A stretch of 64,000 nucleotides of DNA from Pseudomonas frederiksbergensis (GCF_001952935.1 NZ_CP018319.1:1353501-1417500), one strand, 5' to 3'; numbered from the stretch's first letter, positions 9,119 to 19,425 are shown. The notes: generated by a model from the sequence alone, not told the origin. Made by a program: numbers and translations.

Positions 9119-10205
9119 GGCTCGCATCTCCCGCGCGGCGCGCCGCCCTTTCGAGCAACTCTTCACGCTGCCCGGCAAGGGACGCCGGCCACTGGGCGTA
9201 GACGTAATCCATGATCGATTCGGGCGCCTGAAGACCCGCCGCTTCGAAGTTATCCACAGCCCGCTGCACCAAGCCCTGGCATTCGCTGATCAGCGTCTGT
9301 TCGCGGCCTTCGTCCCACACGCCCTGGTCGACCATGAAACGTTGCAGGCGTTTGACCGGCTCTTCGAGCCAGGCTTGCTTGACCTCGTCTGCCGACCGGT
9401 AGCGTGTGGCATCGTCGGCTGTCGTGTGGTCGCCGAGGCGGTAGCTCAGGCATTCCAGCAACACCGGGCCTTTACCGTGACGCGCCCGTTCGAGGGCCAC
9501 TTGTACCCGGTCGTAAACCGCGAGCATGTCATTGCCGTCGACCTGCTCACCGTGGAACCCGGCACCGATCGCTTTCTGTGCCAGGGTCGGGGCGCCGCAC
9601 TGAATCCGTCGTGGCACCGAGATCGCCCATTGGTTGTTATTGACCACGAATACCACCGGCAACTGCCAGGCACCGGCGACGTTGAGGGCTTCGAGGAAAT
9701 CCCCCTTGCTGGTGGCGCCGTCGCCGCAGGTGGTGACGGCGACCCGATGTTCGCCGCGGATTTTGAATGAACTGGCCACGCCGCAGGCATGCAGGGCCTG
9801 GGTGGCAATCGGCACACAGATCGGAAAGTCCTGGGCCGCCGCCGGTTCGGCAAAGTCGCTGCCGCGCTCGTCACCGCCCCAATACAGGAGAATTTCTTCC
9901 ATGCGCACCCCGCGCATCAACTGCACGGCGGTGTCGCGGTAATACGGAATCAGCACGTCTTCGGCGTGCATCAAGCTGCCCACCGCCACGCCAATGGCTT
10001 CCTGGCCCAAGGTCGGCGCATACGTGCCAATGCGCCCGGTGCGTTGCAGGGCGACGGCTTTCTGATCGAACAGGCGGGTCAGGACCATCTGCCGATAAAG
10101 GCGCGTCAGCAAATTGAAATCGTCGGCCCAGGCAGGAAGTTCGCCGAGCAATTGGCCGTCTGGGGATAAAAACCGGGTGTAAGGCAGCTCAACCTTGTGA
10201 GGCAT
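9111..10205 (-). CDS. 2-oxo-acid dehydrogenase E1 component, alpha subunit
   Basis: 364 residues. The thiamine-diphosphate motif runs from GDGATSKGDF (161-170) to VVNNNQWAI (about 188-196), and the phosphorylation-loop region SYRLGDHTTADDATRYR is also present. Start chosen at 10205 (MPHKVEL), since AGGAG sits eight bases upstream. It is first gene of the E1alpha-E1beta-E2 operon. The leucine dehydrogenase homologue ends 116 bases upstream on the same strand and may be co-transcribed. Substrate is unproven: older annotation of this family says pyruvate, while the context suggests 2-oxoisocaproate and relatives. Confidence 0.9.
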   Translation of the reverse strand: MPHKVELPYTRFLSPDGQLLGELPAWADDFNLLTRLYRQMVLTRLFDQKAVALQRTGRIGTYAPTLGQEAIGVAVGSLMHAEDVLIPYYRDTAVQLMRGVRMEEILLYWGGDERGSDFAEPAAAQDFPICVPIATQALHACGVASSFKIRGEHRVAVTTCGDGATSKGDFLEALNVAGAWQLPVVFVVNNNQWAISVPRRIQCGAPTLAQKAIGAGFHGEQVDGNDMLAVYDRVQVALERARHGKGPVLLECLSYRLGDHTTADDATRYRSADEVKQAWLEEPVKRLQRFMVDQGVWDEGREQTLISECQGLVQRAVDNFEAAGLQAPESIMDYVYAQWPASLAGQREELLERAARRAGDASHE

Positions 10206-10321
10206 CACAGAGGCTCCTGGCACGCCGCGTCAGCGTGCGTCAGTCAAGCCTGACGCTTGTGGCGCCAAGGCTTTGGGAGCAAGTCTGCCGGATAGGCCCT
10301 CACTCCTTCATCGGTTCAACT

Positions 10322-11341
10322 TCATCGATACAGCACTTTCTCCGCCAACTCGTCAGCCACGCGGGCCGGCGAGCGTTTTTCCGCTTGGGCATGGGCGAAG
10401 ACTTCGGTCAGCCGGGAGCTGATTTTCGACAGGTGTGCGGTGATGGTCGATAGCTCTTCGCCACGGTGTTTGAGCGAAACGTAGATCAGCCCGCCGGAAT
10501 TGATCACGTAATCCGGCGCATACAGAATGCCCCGCCGCTCCAGTTGATCGGCGACTTCCAGGTGGGTCAGTTGGTTGTTCGCCGAGCCCGCCACCGCCGC
10601 GCAGCGCAATTGCGTCACGCTATGGCTGTTGAGCACGCCACCGAGACCGCAGGGCGCGAGAATATCGCAAGGGGTGCTGAGCAGCGCGTCGTTGGCGATC
10701 GGATGAGCGCCAAGTTGTTCCATCGCCAGTTGGACCTTGCCGTGATCGATGTCGCTGACCAGCAGTTCGGCACCGGCGGCGTGCAGCTGTTCGGCGAGGG
10801 CATAGCCAACGTTGCCGAGCCCTTGAATCGCCACTCGCAGGCCTTCGAGGTTATCGCTGCCCAGCCGGGCCATGGCGGTGGCACGAATACCGGTGAACAC
10901 GCCCATCGCCGCGTGCGGTGCCGGATCGCCCGCCGCGGTGGTGCTGGTGACGTACTGGGTCTGTTGGGCGATGCAATCCATGTCCGCCACCGAGGTGCCG
11001 CTGTCGATGGCAGTGATATAGCGGCCATCGAGCTGATTGATGCAACGCCCGAAAGCTTCGAATAGCGCGGCGCGGTTTTCCACATGCACCGGGCGGACGA
11101 TCACCGCCACGCCGCCGCCCTGAGCCAGGCCGGCCAGCGCTGCCTTGTAACTCATGCCCTGGGCGAGACGCACCGCATCCTCGACGGCGGACTCGTCGCT
11201 GGGATAGGCAAGGTAACGACACCCGCCCAGGGCTGGTCCCAGACGGCTGTTATGAATGGCAATGACCGCCTTCAACCCGGTGACCGAGTCGACGCTCAGA
11301 TGCAGGGATTCAAGGCGAGTGCTTTGCATGAGAGCGAACAT
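10322..11341 (-). CDS. Leu/Glu/Phe/Val dehydrogenase homologue, catalytic Lys replaced
   Basis: 339 residues of the amino-acid dehydrogenase family, close to leucine dehydrogenase, which oxidises branched-chain amino acids to 2-oxo acids with NAD. The Rossmann motif GLGNVG is intact, as are substrate-binding K66 (MSYKAALAG) and the catalytic aspartate region (YITAIDSGTSVADMD, D113). The second catalytic lysine, exactly twelve residues after the first in active enzymes (GGGK), is V78 here (GGGVAV, codon GTG). That lysine activates water and stabilises the intermediate, so this copy may be inactive or altered. It lies upstream of the E1/E2 operon, in line with branched-chain catabolism. Confidence 0.85.
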   Translation of the reverse strand: MFALMQSTRLESLHLSVDSVTGLKAVIAIHNSRLGPALGGCRYLAYPSDESAVEDAVRLAQGMSYKAALAGLAQGGGVAVIVRPVHVENRAALFEAFGRCINQLDGRYITAIDSGTSVADMDCIAQQTQYVTSTTAAGDPAPHAAMGVFTGIRATAMARLGSDNLEGLRVAIQGLGNVGYALAEQLHAAGAELLVSDIDHGKVQLAMEQLGAHPIANDALLSTPCDILAPCGLGGVLNSHSVTQLRCAAVAGSANNQLTHLEVADQLERRGILYAPDYVINSGGLIYVSLKHRGEELSTITAHLSKISSRLTEVFAHAQAEKRSPARVADELAEKVLYR

Positions 11342-11524
11342 CGTAGGGCTCCCGAATCACTTCTTGTAGTCGCCAGTATAGGCTTGCGCCCGAAAATTGC
11401 AGAAGCGCGCCGGAATAAGCGACCTCGCCTTGCAGACTTTCGGACATAACCGGCAACCGCCCATGTCCGGCACTGGACGAATGCCGGAGACGGGGCTAAA
11501 ACGAGGCATTAGCCGGAGATTTTG

Positions 11525-12328
11525 ATGACCCCCCGCCAACGTTTTTTCGACTGTCTGCAACGTTCACCGCCCGCGCTGTTCGAGGCGGCGCTGTGGATTG
11601 CCGCCGAACACGACAGCGAAGTCACTTCCGAGGCAGTACTGAACGATCTCAAGGACCTGCAACAACGGGTCAGTCAGGGCTTGCCGATGTTGCCGGTGAG
11701 CGAGTTGGCCCAGCCGTTGTTACGGCGTATGAATGACCTGGGATTCGCTCAGGACTCCTCCACGCCATTGCGCCCGCAAGTCGCGCTGGTCAATAAAGTG
11801 CTGGAACGCAGGCGCGGGCAGCCGCTGAGCCTGGGATTGGTTGCCCTGGAACTGGCCAGAGGTCTGGAGATCCCCATGGTCGGGGTCAACTTCCCCGGGC
11901 ATTTCCTGTTGCGGGTACCGGGCGCCGATCACTTGCTCGACCCCTGCGGCGGGCGTCGTTTGTACCCCAACGACTGCCGGGAACTGCTGCAACGCCAATA
12001 CGGCCCGAACATGAAGCTCAGCGCCGAGCATTTGCTCACCGCCGAGCCGGTGCAAATGCTGCAGCGGCTGTCGCGCAACCTGCGTCAGTTACACCTTTCC
12101 AACGATGACTACATCGGCGCCCTGATCGACGCCGAACGCGTGCTGGAACTGGGCAACGCCAGTGCTTCCGACTACCTGGCCCGGGCCAGCCTCTATCAAC
12201 GGCTGGATTGCCCGAATGCCGAGCGCTTCGACCTCGAACATGCCCTGCTGCTCAGTGACGACCCGATTCAGCGGATTCGCCTGACTGAACGATTAGGGCA
12301 CCTGCCGCCTAACTCTATCGTCCACTAA
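11525..12328 (+). CDS. SirB1-family transglutaminase-like/TPR protein
   Basis: 267 residues. The central part (about 75-160, with RRRGQPLSLG, NFPGHFLLRV and DPCGG) is the SirB1 transglutaminase-like core. It keeps the histidine (GHFLLR) and aspartate positions but no obvious catalytic cysteine, so it may be non-enzymatic. The C-terminal 80 residues resemble TPR helices (LIDAERVLELGNASASDYL). Its cellular role is unknown. ATG 11525 is preferred to a TTG one codon earlier. It is divergent from the leucine dehydrogenase homologue across 183 bases. Confidence 0.82.
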   Translation: MTPRQRFFDCLQRSPPALFEAALWIAAEHDSEVTSEAVLNDLKDLQQRVSQGLPMLPVSELAQPLLRRMNDLGFAQDSSTPLRPQVALVNKVLERRRGQPLSLGLVALELARGLEIPMVGVNFPGHFLLRVPGADHLLDPCGGRRLYPNDCRELLQRQYGPNMKLSAEHLLTAEPVQMLQRLSRNLRQLHLSNDDYIGALIDAERVLELGNASASDYLARASLYQRLDCPNAERFDLEHALLLSDDPIQRIRLTERLGHLPPNSIVH

Positions 12329-12340
12329 CCACACATCCCC

Positions 12341-12429
12341 TGTGGGAGCGGGCTTGCTCGCGAAAGCGATGTGTCAGCTGCATAGATGTTGACTGACACA
12401 GCCTCTTCGCGAGCAAGCCCGCTCCCACA
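12341..12429. repeat. REPIN (REP pair, GTGGGAGCGGGCTTGCTCGCGA type)
   Basis: Two head-to-head copies of the pseudomonad REP, ending in TGTGGGAGCGGGCTTGCTCG on the left and its complement on the right, with a 45-base spacer. It sits between the convergent sirB1 and maiA genes and could also terminate transcription. Confidence 0.92.
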
Positions 12430-12448
12430 TTGGTTCGGTGTGAGGGTG

Positions 12449-13084
12449 TTATGGGGTGTCCGGCTGGTTCGCCGGATGCGCCTCGATGAATGCCGGATGC
12501 GTCGCCGCCAACGCCGCCACTCGACGAATCCGCGGATACGCTTCAAGTGAAATGCTGAAGCGCTCGGCCGCGTACAGCTGCGGGATCAGGTAAACATCCG
12601 CCAGCCCAGGTGTCGGACCAAAGCAATAACCCTCGTCGCCGATCAACTGCTCCACCGTCGCCAGCCCTTGGCTGATCCAGTGCCCGATCCACTCCACCAC
12701 TTGCGGTTCATCGTGGCCCAACTGCCGCAGCTTGTTGAGCACGCTGACGTTGTGCAGCGGGTGCACGTCGCAACCAATCACTGCCGCCACGCCACGCTCA
12801 TGGGCGCGAGCGGCGAGGTCTTTGGAGAGCAGCGGCACCTGTGGATAACGTTCCTCCAGGTACTCGATGATCGCCGGCGACTGGATCAGCAGTTCGCCTT
12901 CGTCGGTGCGCAAGGCCGGCACCCGGCCTTGGGGATTGATGCTCAGATACGGCGGCTGCCGATGTTCACCACCTGGCGGCGCGATCAGGTTGATCGGCAA
13001 CGCCTGGTAATCCAGGCCCTTGAGCGCCAACGCAATGCGCACCCGGAAGGACGAAGTCGAACGGTAGTAGGTATAGAGTTCCAT
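12449..13084 (-). CDS. maiA: Maleylacetoacetate isomerase
   Basis: 211-residue zeta-class glutathione transferase. It isomerises 4-maleylacetoacetate to fumarylacetoacetate in tyrosine and phenylalanine breakdown. The N-terminal thioredoxin-like half carries the SSxxRVRIAL signature (residues 10-19) with the catalytic serine, and the NPQGRVPAL cis-proline loop. The C-terminal half is helical, with the CDVHPLHN motif. It is last gene of the hmgA-fahA-maiA operon, 12 bases after fahA. Confidence 0.95.
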   Translation of the reverse strand: MELYTYYRSTSSFRVRIALALKGLDYQALPINLIAPPGGEHRQPPYLSINPQGRVPALRTDEGELLIQSPAIIEYLEERYPQVPLLSKDLAARAHERGVAAVIGCDVHPLHNVSVLNKLRQLGHDEPQVVEWIGHWISQGLATVEQLIGDEGYCFGPTPGLADVYLIPQLYAAERFSISLEAYPRIRRVAALAATHPAFIEAHPANQPDTP

Positions 13085-13096
13085 GACCCGATCCTC

Positions 13097-14404
13097 TTAG
13101 CGCGCCGGCAGCACTTTGCCCCGGCATTCGCCGAAACCGATGGAGGCAAAACCCTCGCGGCTGCAACGGGCACGCAGGATGATTTCGTCGCCGTCCTCAA
13201 GGAATTTGCGCACCTCGCCAGACGCGAGTTCGATCGGCTTTTTACCGCCCTCGGTGATCTCCAGCAGGCTGCCGAACTGACCGTTCTCAGGCCCCGACAA
13301 CGTGCCCGAACCGAACAGGTCACCGGCCTGCAACTGGCAGCCGTTGACGCTGTGGTGCGCGACCATTTGCGCCACGGTCCAGTACATGTGTCGGGTATTG
13401 CTGAGGGTCAGGCGATGGCCCGGCAGTTTTTGCTCGCGCAGGCCTTCGGTGAGCAGCAGCACTTCCAGTTCGATGTCGAACGCACCTGCCGCTTGATCGC
13501 GTTTGTCGAACAGGTACGGCAGCGGCTGTGGATCACCTTCCGGACGTACCGGCTGAGCACGACGGAACGGCTCCAGCGCTTCGGCCGTCACCACCCAAGG
13601 CGAGATGCTGGTGATGAAACTCTTGGACAGGAACGGCCCCAGCGGCTGGTATTCCCAAGCCTGGATGTCCCGCGCCGACCAGTCGTTGAGCAGGCAGAAA
13701 CCGGCGATGTGATCGGCGGCGTCACCGATGGCGATCGAGTCGCCCATCTCGTTGCCTTGACCGATCCAGATGCCCAGTTCCAGCTCATAGTCCAGACGTG
13801 CGCACGGGCCAAACGTCGGCTCGGTCTGGCCGGCTGGCAGCGTCTGGCCTTTCGGACGGCGAACCTCGGTGCCGGACGGGCGAATAGTCGAAGCGCGGCC
13901 GTGATAACCGATCGGCACGTACTTGTAGTTCGGCAGCAACGGGTTGTCGGGACGGAACAGTTTGCCGACGTTCTGCGCGTGCTCGATGCCGACGTAGAAG
14001 TCGGTGTAGTCGTTGATTTTCGCTGGCAGGTGCATCTCGCAATTGGCCGCCAAGGGCAGCAGTTTTGCGCCTTGGGCTTCGATCTTGCCGCGCTGGGTGC
14101 TGCCTTCCTTGAACAACTCGATCATGCGTTGACGCAGGGCGACACGAGCCTCGCGACCCAGCTCGAAAAATGCATTCAACTGGCCGCCACGGGTGGCTTC
14201 AACGGCGGTCCGCGCGGCACCGTCGTCGAACAGCCCGGCATCGAGTGCCGCTCCCAGATCAAAGATATGGTCGCCGATCGCCACGCCACTGCGCGGCGCG
14301 CCGCCCTTCACGCTGAACACGCCCAACGGCAGATTTTGCAGCGGGAAATCCGCGTGGCCGTTGGCGGAGGCAACCCAGCTACGAGTGATGGAAGTCTGAG
14401 TCAT
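13097..14404 (-). CDS. fahA: Fumarylacetoacetase
   Basis: 435 residues, the normal length. It hydrolyses fumarylacetoacetate to fumarate and acetoacetate, the final step of homogentisate breakdown. The SH3-like N-terminal domain (1-120) is followed by the FAH core. The core has DFYVGIEHAQNVG, the metal-ligand region DYELELGIWIG and GHGRAST-like GYHGRAST. It lies directly behind hmgA, with three bases between the genes, so they are coupled. Confidence 0.96.
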   Translation of the reverse strand: MTQTSITRSWVASANGHADFPLQNLPLGVFSVKGGAPRSGVAIGDHIFDLGAALDAGLFDDGAARTAVEATRGGQLNAFFELGREARVALRQRMIELFKEGSTQRGKIEAQGAKLLPLAANCEMHLPAKINDYTDFYVGIEHAQNVGKLFRPDNPLLPNYKYVPIGYHGRASTIRPSGTEVRRPKGQTLPAGQTEPTFGPCARLDYELELGIWIGQGNEMGDSIAIGDAADHIAGFCLLNDWSARDIQAWEYQPLGPFLSKSFITSISPWVVTAEALEPFRRAQPVRPEGDPQPLPYLFDKRDQAAGAFDIELEVLLLTEGLREQKLPGHRLTLSNTRHMYWTVAQMVAHHSVNGCQLQAGDLFGSGTLSGPENGQFGSLLEITEGGKKPIELASGEVRKFLEDGDEIILRARCSREGFASIGFGECRGKVLPAR

Positions 14405-14407
14405 GGG

Positions 14408-15712
14408 TTATCTCCGGGTCGGGTCGAAAGTGGCGGGCAGCGTGGCCCAGCAGGCATCGTAGTTGTTTTGCAGTTGCGGGCAATCCAGGGCGAAGCGGCT
14501 CGGGCGCAGCACCTGGCTGGTCTCGAACATGAAGGCCATGGTGTTGTCGATTTTCGCTGGGGCGAGTTCGGCGTTGATCGCCTTGGTGCAGGTTTCACCA
14601 TCCGGGCCGTGGGCGCTCATGCAACTGTGCAAGGACGCGCCGCCGGGCACGAAACCTTCGGCCTTGGCGTCGTACTCGCCCTTGATCAGGCCCATGAATT
14701 CGTTCATCAGGTTGCGGTGGAACCACGGTGGCCGGAAGGTTTTCTCGGCCACCATCCAGCGTGGCGGGAAGATCACGAAGTCGAGATTGGCCAGACCGTG
14801 GACGCTGGTCGGCGATGTCAGGACGGTGAAGATCGACGGATCCGGGTGATCGAAACTGACCGTGCCGATGGTGTTGAAACGGCGCAGGTCATATTTGTAC
14901 GGCACGTTATTGCCGTGCCAGGCGACCACGTTCAGCGGCGAGTGATCGAGCTCGCAGCCCCACAACTGGCCGAGGAATTTCTGCACCAGCGTGGTCGGTT
15001 GCTTGAGGTTTTCGTAGTGGGCGACCGGGGTCAGGAAGTCCCGCGCGTTGGCCAGACCGTTACTGCCGATCGGCCCGAGATCGGGCAGACGCAGCGGCGC
15101 GCCGTGGTTCTCGGCAATGTAGCCGCGGGCTTGCGGATCAAGCAGTTCGACGCGGAATTTCAGGCCGCGCGGCAGCACGGCGATTTCCAGCGGCTCCAGT
15201 TCCAGCACGCCCAATTCCGTTGCGATGCGCAAGCGTCCCAGTTCCGGCACCAGCAGCAATTCGCCGTCGGCGTTGAAGAACACGCGCTCCATGGAGCGAT
15301 TGGCGCGGTAGTTATAAATGCTGATCCCGGCCGGTTTTTCCGCGCCTGAGTTGGCGGCCATGCTTACCAGGCCGTCAATGAAATCGGTTGGCTCGCTGGG
15401 GATGTCCAACGGGTTCCAGCGCAGACGATTGGGGGTCACTTCACCCAACGGGCCGCCGGCCAGTTGCCGATCCAGTTTGACGAACGCCGGGTGATTGGCC
15501 GACGGCTGAATGCGGTACATCCAGGTGCGCCGCGCTTCGCTGCGAGGCATGGTGAACGCGGTGCCGGAGAACAGTTCGGTGTAGAGACCGTACGGGGCTT
15601 TTTGCGGGGAGTTCTGGCCGACGGGCAGTGCGCCGGGCAGCGCTTCACTGCTGAATTCGTTGCCAAAGCCGGACTGATAAGCCAGCTCGGGCGCCGTTGA
15701 ATCGAGGTTCAT
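14408..15712 (-). CDS. hmgA: Homogentisate 1,2-dioxygenase
   Basis: 434-residue non-haem iron dioxygenase that opens the ring of homogentisate to 4-maleylacetoacetate. The iron-ligand region [14 protein letters not shown] near residue 340 and the [10 protein letters not shown]-terminus are diagnostic. ATG 15712 is chosen because GGAGG lies six bases upstream; a longer in-frame start would run into the operator. It is first gene of the operon, divergent from its IclR regulator with a palindromic operator between. Confidence 0.97.
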   Translation of the reverse strand: MNLDSTAPELAYQSGFGNEFSSEALPGALPVGQNSPQKAPYGLYTELFSGTAFTMPRSEARRTWMYRIQPSANHPAFVKLDRQLAGGPLGEVTPNRLRWNPLDIPSEPTDFIDGLVSMAANSGAEKPAGISIYNYRANRSMERVFFNADGELLLVPELGRLRIATELGVLELEPLEIAVLPRGLKFRVELLDPQARGYIAENHGAPLRLPDLGPIGSNGLANARDFLTPVAHYENLKQPTTLVQKFLGQLWGCELDHSPLNVVAWHGNNVPYKYDLRRFNTIGTVSFDHPDPSIFTVLTSPTSVHGLANLDFVIFPPRWMVAEKTFRPPWFHRNLMNEFMGLIKGEYDAKAEGFVPGGASLHSCMSAHGPDGETCTKAINAELAPAKIDNTMAFMFETSQVLRPSRFALDCPQLQNNYDACWATLPATFDPTRR

Positions 15713-15789
15713 GGAGCCTCCTGAACAGGGAGTAGGCAATGGCCTGTCACTCCGTCGAAGAGCTCTCGGCACGCCTGGGTTATTTTTAT

Positions 15790-15824
15790 CGTAATTCGAT
15801 TACGCTTAACGTAATTTGATTGGT
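15790..15824. promoter_or_regulatory. Likely HmgR operator (one perfect and one degenerate copy)
   Basis: CGTAATTCGATTACG (15790-15804) is a perfect palindrome. A second copy beginning CGTAATTTGATTG starts 20 bases later, two helical turns away, with a degenerate right arm. Both lie between hmgA and hmgR. P. putida HmgR is known to bind a palindromic motif in this region. Confidence 0.7.
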
Positions 15825-15877
15825 ATTGACCGTCAAGCTATAAAGACGCCCATTCGTCCCGGGATCAGACCACCTCC

Positions 15878-16660
15878 ATGGAAACGCCGCGCAGCAACGA
15901 TAAACAGAAAGTCCGCTCGGCCGAGGTCGGCACCGACATCCTCAAGGCCCTGGCCGAGTTGTCGCCATCGACTTCACTGTCGCGCCTGGCCGAACACGTA
16001 CAGATGCCGGCAAGCAAGGTTCACCGCTATTTGCAGGCGCTGATCGCCAGCGGTTTTGCAGAACAGAATGCGGCCACCAACCATTACGGTCTGGGCCGCG
16101 AAGCCTTGCGAGTAGGGCTGGCAGCCCTCAACAGTATGGACGTGCTGAAAGTCGGCGCCCTGCCCCTGGCTGAATTGCGCGATGAGTTGAACGAAACCTG
16201 CTTTATAGCGGTGTGGGGCAACCAGGGCGCGACTGTGGTGCACATCGAACCGGCAGTGCGCGCGGTAACAGTGGTGACGCAATTGGGTTCGGTGTTGCCG
16301 TTGCTCAGTTCGTCCACAGGGCTGGTGTTCGGCGCCTATCTGCCCAAGCGTGAAACCGTCGAATTGCGCGAGCAGGAACTGCACAGCAGCGCTTCACATG
16401 CGCTGGCGGACGATCAGGCCTACCAGGCGTTGTGCGAACAGATCCGCGAACGCGGTCTGCATCATGTGCATGGTTTGCTGATGCCGGGCGTGGACGCCTT
16501 GTCGGCCCCGGTGTTTAACGCTGTCGGACAGATCGCCGCCGTGCTGACCATCGTCGGTCCGGCTTCGTTGTTCCACGCCGACGAAAACGGCCCGGCGGCG
16601 CAGCGGTTGTTGGCTGCGACGCGGGCCGTGAGTTGGCGGATGGGGTATCAGCCGGAATAA
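15878..16660 (+). CDS. hmgR: IclR-family repressor of homogentisate catabolism
   Basis: 260 residues. The N-terminal winged helix (about 12-75, SRLAEHVQMPASKVHRYLQALIASGF region) is followed by the IclR effector domain (about 90-255), whose family fold binds small acids. In P. putida the orthologue represses hmgABC and releases DNA on binding homogentisate. The divergent placement and the palindromic operator support the same job here. AGACCACCTCC precedes the ATG. No other gene is obviously in its unit; the next gene is convergent. Confidence 0.9.
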   Translation: METPRSNDKQKVRSAEVGTDILKALAELSPSTSLSRLAEHVQMPASKVHRYLQALIASGFAEQNAATNHYGLGREALRVGLAALNSMDVLKVGALPLAELRDELNETCFIAVWGNQGATVVHIEPAVRAVTVVTQLGSVLPLLSSSTGLVFGAYLPKRETVELREQELHSSASHALADDQAYQALCEQIRERGLHHVHGLLMPGVDALSAPVFNAVGQIAAVLTIVGPASLFHADENGPAAQRLLAATRAVSWRMGYQPE

Positions 16661-16726
16661 TGGCTAACCCGGCAGGATCAGTCTGCGATCTCAATGGGTT
16701 TGTGATGACGATCATGATCAAGATCT

Positions 16727-19285
16727 TCAATCAGCCCACAAACCCAGCATTCTTGCCCTTGCCACGGCATGCGTCCTGCGCTCAACCCCTAACTTCCCAT
16801 GAATCCGCCGGACATGTGTTTTGACTGTATGCAATGAGATGAACAACTGATCAGCTATTTGCCGGTTAGAACTTCCTGACGCAATTAACTCAAGCACTTC
16901 CAACTCTCTCAGACTCAGCGGGTTTTCATTAATCTCCCTGTCGGAACATGGCTCGTTATTATCGACAATGTGCAGTTCCGACAAGAGGCTGGGGCAACGT
17001 CTGTATAACTGCGTCAACAACTGCGGCAAGTTACAACGGTTCGCCTTCGTTTCGCCCTTTTCGAAAAACTGCCGGGCACTCCCCAGTTCGCCCACCATGA
17101 AGGCCGCCTCGGCCATTGCCAGTAGAAGCTCGGCTTCCAGGCTGACCATTGCGTTCACTTGTGCGTGCTCAAGCAGAGCGGCGAGTCGAGCCAGAGGATT
17201 CTCCACCCGTTGCAGTTTGACCTCGGCCAGAATCAACAAATACTCGATCCGCGGAATCAGCTCCAGTGTCGCCGGGGGAGCCTGCCGGGCCTGTGGTCCC
17301 CGATAATGTTTGAGCACCCGACTCAACGCCTCACGGGCCAGTTCGGGACGCCCCTGTTGCAACCAGCACTGACTGCTGACCTGCAGCAGAGCACCACGGT
17401 AGACCGTGTCCGGAATCTGCCGCTGTTGCATCAATCGCTCGGCATCGCGCAGGCGGACGAAGGCTTGGGCGTAGTCGCCCTGATTGGCGGCCAGTTGTGC
17501 CTGCCCGAGAAACCCGTACAGCGCACGTTTATCCTGATTGCGAACACAGTCCTCCAACCCGGCCTGAAAAAAGTCCGCCGCCTGTCCATCCAGCCCCTGA
17601 CACAGGGCCAGCCGCCCGCGACGCAATGCGATTCGTCCCAACAAGGGTGCGGGTCGATCCGAACGCTGACGGAGCAGTTCATCGATATTGCAGAGCAGAC
17701 TTTCAGCGCGAGCCGGGGCACCCCGCTGCTCCAGCCATTGCGCATGATCGAGTTCCATCAGGCCTTCGAACACCAGCGAACCTTGCGCCCGCGCCAGGCA
17801 CAGCGCGTCGCGGTTGTGGGCTTGCGCCACGTCGAGTTCGCCCCTTAGCAATGCCTGTTGCGTCAAACCGGACAAACACATCAGGCGCGCCGTCCAACAC
17901 TCGGGATCGAGCGCGCTCAACGCGTCAAGAAAGTGCGCGCGCGAAGCCTCCATTCGACCCTGTAAATGCAGCAACCAACCCTGCAGGGCCTGCCAACGTG
18001 CAATCAGTTGACGCTCAAGCACTGCCGAGGGTTGAGGCGTGAAATGCGCCAAATGAGCGATGCAGGCAGTCGCCTGGTCGAAACGTCCGGCGAACAACAG
18101 CGCAGCTGTAATCAATCCGACCAATTGCGGGCTGCCCAGCGTCAGCTCTTCACCTTGCTGCTCATGCAAACGCAACAACAGCACCACCGTTTGCTCCTCG
18201 AACAAATGCTCGAAACTGAAGTGCTGCAACAGGCTGACCGCCACTTCGTATTCCTCGGCGAGCAAGGCCTGTTCGAAAGCCGATTTCCAGTCCTGTTCGG
18301 TACAGAACCATTGGCAGGCACGCCGATGCCAGGAGCGTCCCGCCGGCCATTGCTCATCGCGCAACAACTGGGTGAACGGGGTGAATATCTGCAGCCAATC
18401 GGTGGAGTCGCCCCAAGGTTCGATAAAACAGCCCAGCGCTTGCAAGGTCCGCAAGTACTGAGCGCCCTCTCCGGCCCCGAACAGGTGATCGCACAGCCGG
18501 GCATTGAAGCGGGGCAAGTGGGCCAGCACACGCCAGGCTTCGCTCAACTCAGGCGTCAGCGAGTTGAACAACTCATGCTCCAGATAATCGAGCAAGGTGT
18601 CCGCCCGTCCCAGGGGTTTGTTCTGTCGCGACCAGTCGCACTTTTGCAGCAATGCAATCCGCACACCGGCACACCAGCCGCCGGTGCGCTGGATGATCCG
18701 ACTGGCCACTTTGCCGGCCTGCTCCGGTACCCAGGGCTGCACGATCTGCTCGACTTCATCTGGCGTGAAAGCCAGCGAAGTGCTTTCGCATTCGTACAAC
18801 TCATCGTCGAGCAGCAACCTTGGCCAGTTGCAGGGCGGGCGGCGGCGAGCACCCAGCCACCAGGTCAGCATCGGGCTGCTGGTCGCCAGCATGCGATCGA
18901 GCAACAGGTCCGACTCCGGGTCAGCCAGGCGGCAATAATCATCGAGAAACAGCCATGTCGGCGTCTGCAATCGCGCCAGATAGCCCAGTAACTCCGTTTC
19001 ACTCGACGTAGCCAGCCCCAGCGTCTCTGCCAGACGATGACGAAAATCCGCCGCGCTCAACACCACGCCAGACAATGGCAACCAGAACACGCGGCAATGC
19101 GGCGGAGCCTGCAACAGGCATTCGGCAAGCAGCGCAGTCTTGCCGCTGCCGGCCGGCGCGCAGAGAAATTTCACCCGTGCCGTGGAGGCCAGTAACGGCT
19201 CGCTCAAGCGAGCCCGTGACAGGTGATGAGTGGACAGACGGGGCAGGAATCCAGGACGGTCCAGACACGGGATCATGGCGGTCAT
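16727..19285 (-). CDS. MalT-like (LAL) LuxR-family ATP-dependent activator
   Basis: 852 residues, the size of large ATP-binding LuxR regulators. A Walker A motif (APAGSGKT, residues 43-50) and a Walker B-like WLFLDDYC (about 112) open a STAND NTPase domain. A long helical repeat region (about 340-760, TPR-like) probably senses the inducer, and a LuxR helix-turn-helix closes the protein (about 785-845, [20 protein letters not shown]). It probably activates the adjoining DUF1329/DUF1302 pair, a combination seen repeatedly in pseudomonads; the inducer is unknown. It is separated from that pair by a terminator, so it has its own promoter. Confidence 0.85.
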   Translation of the reverse strand: MTAMIPCLDRPGFLPRLSTHHLSRARLSEPLLASTARVKFLCAPAGSGKTALLAECLLQAPPHCRVFWLPLSGVVLSAADFRHRLAETLGLATSSETELLGYLARLQTPTWLFLDDYCRLADPESDLLLDRMLATSSPMLTWWLGARRRPPCNWPRLLLDDELYECESTSLAFTPDEVEQIVQPWVPEQAGKVASRIIQRTGGWCAGVRIALLQKCDWSRQNKPLGRADTLLDYLEHELFNSLTPELSEAWRVLAHLPRFNARLCDHLFGAGEGAQYLRTLQALGCFIEPWGDSTDWLQIFTPFTQLLRDEQWPAGRSWHRRACQWFCTEQDWKSAFEQALLAEEYEVAVSLLQHFSFEHLFEEQTVVLLLRLHEQQGEELTLGSPQLVGLITAALLFAGRFDQATACIAHLAHFTPQPSAVLERQLIARWQALQGWLLHLQGRMEASRAHFLDALSALDPECWTARLMCLSGLTQQALLRGELDVAQAHNRDALCLARAQGSLVFEGLMELDHAQWLEQRGAPARAESLLCNIDELLRQRSDRPAPLLGRIALRRGRLALCQGLDGQAADFFQAGLEDCVRNQDKRALYGFLGQAQLAANQGDYAQAFVRLRDAERLMQQRQIPDTVYRGALLQVSSQCWLQQGRPELAREALSRVLKHYRGPQARQAPPATLELIPRIEYLLILAEVKLQRVENPLARLAALLEHAQVNAMVSLEAELLLAMAEAAFMVGELGSARQFFEKGETKANRCNLPQLLTQLYRRCPSLLSELHIVDNNEPCSDREINENPLSLRELEVLELIASGSSNRQIADQLFISLHTVKTHVRRIHGKLGVERRTHAVARARMLGLWAD

Positions 19286-19371
19286 TGCGGCGTGCCTTTT
19301 TATAATTGTCCGGCAACCCTAGCCCTCTCTTAGCCGCTTGTTGAGAAGTATTCAGCACGCTGATTGGCAGC

Positions 19372-19401
19372 CATAAAAAAGGCGACCACCCGGTCGCCTT
19401 T
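19372..19401 (-). terminator. Intrinsic terminator after the DUF1329 gene
   Basis: Ten-base perfect stem (AAAGGCGACC / GGTCGCCTTT) with a four-base loop. On the minus strand it runs into TTT after the stem. Confidence 0.85.
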
Positions 19402-19425
19402 CGTACGGTCGATGTATCAACCCCC

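Noticed and set aside
12668..15349. Open frame of 893 codons on the plus strand opposite maiA, fahA and hmgA
   Set aside because: It is antisense to three well-recognised genes and has the Arg/His/Gln/Val-rich composition of the reverse frame of high-GC genes. No ribosome site and no family match.
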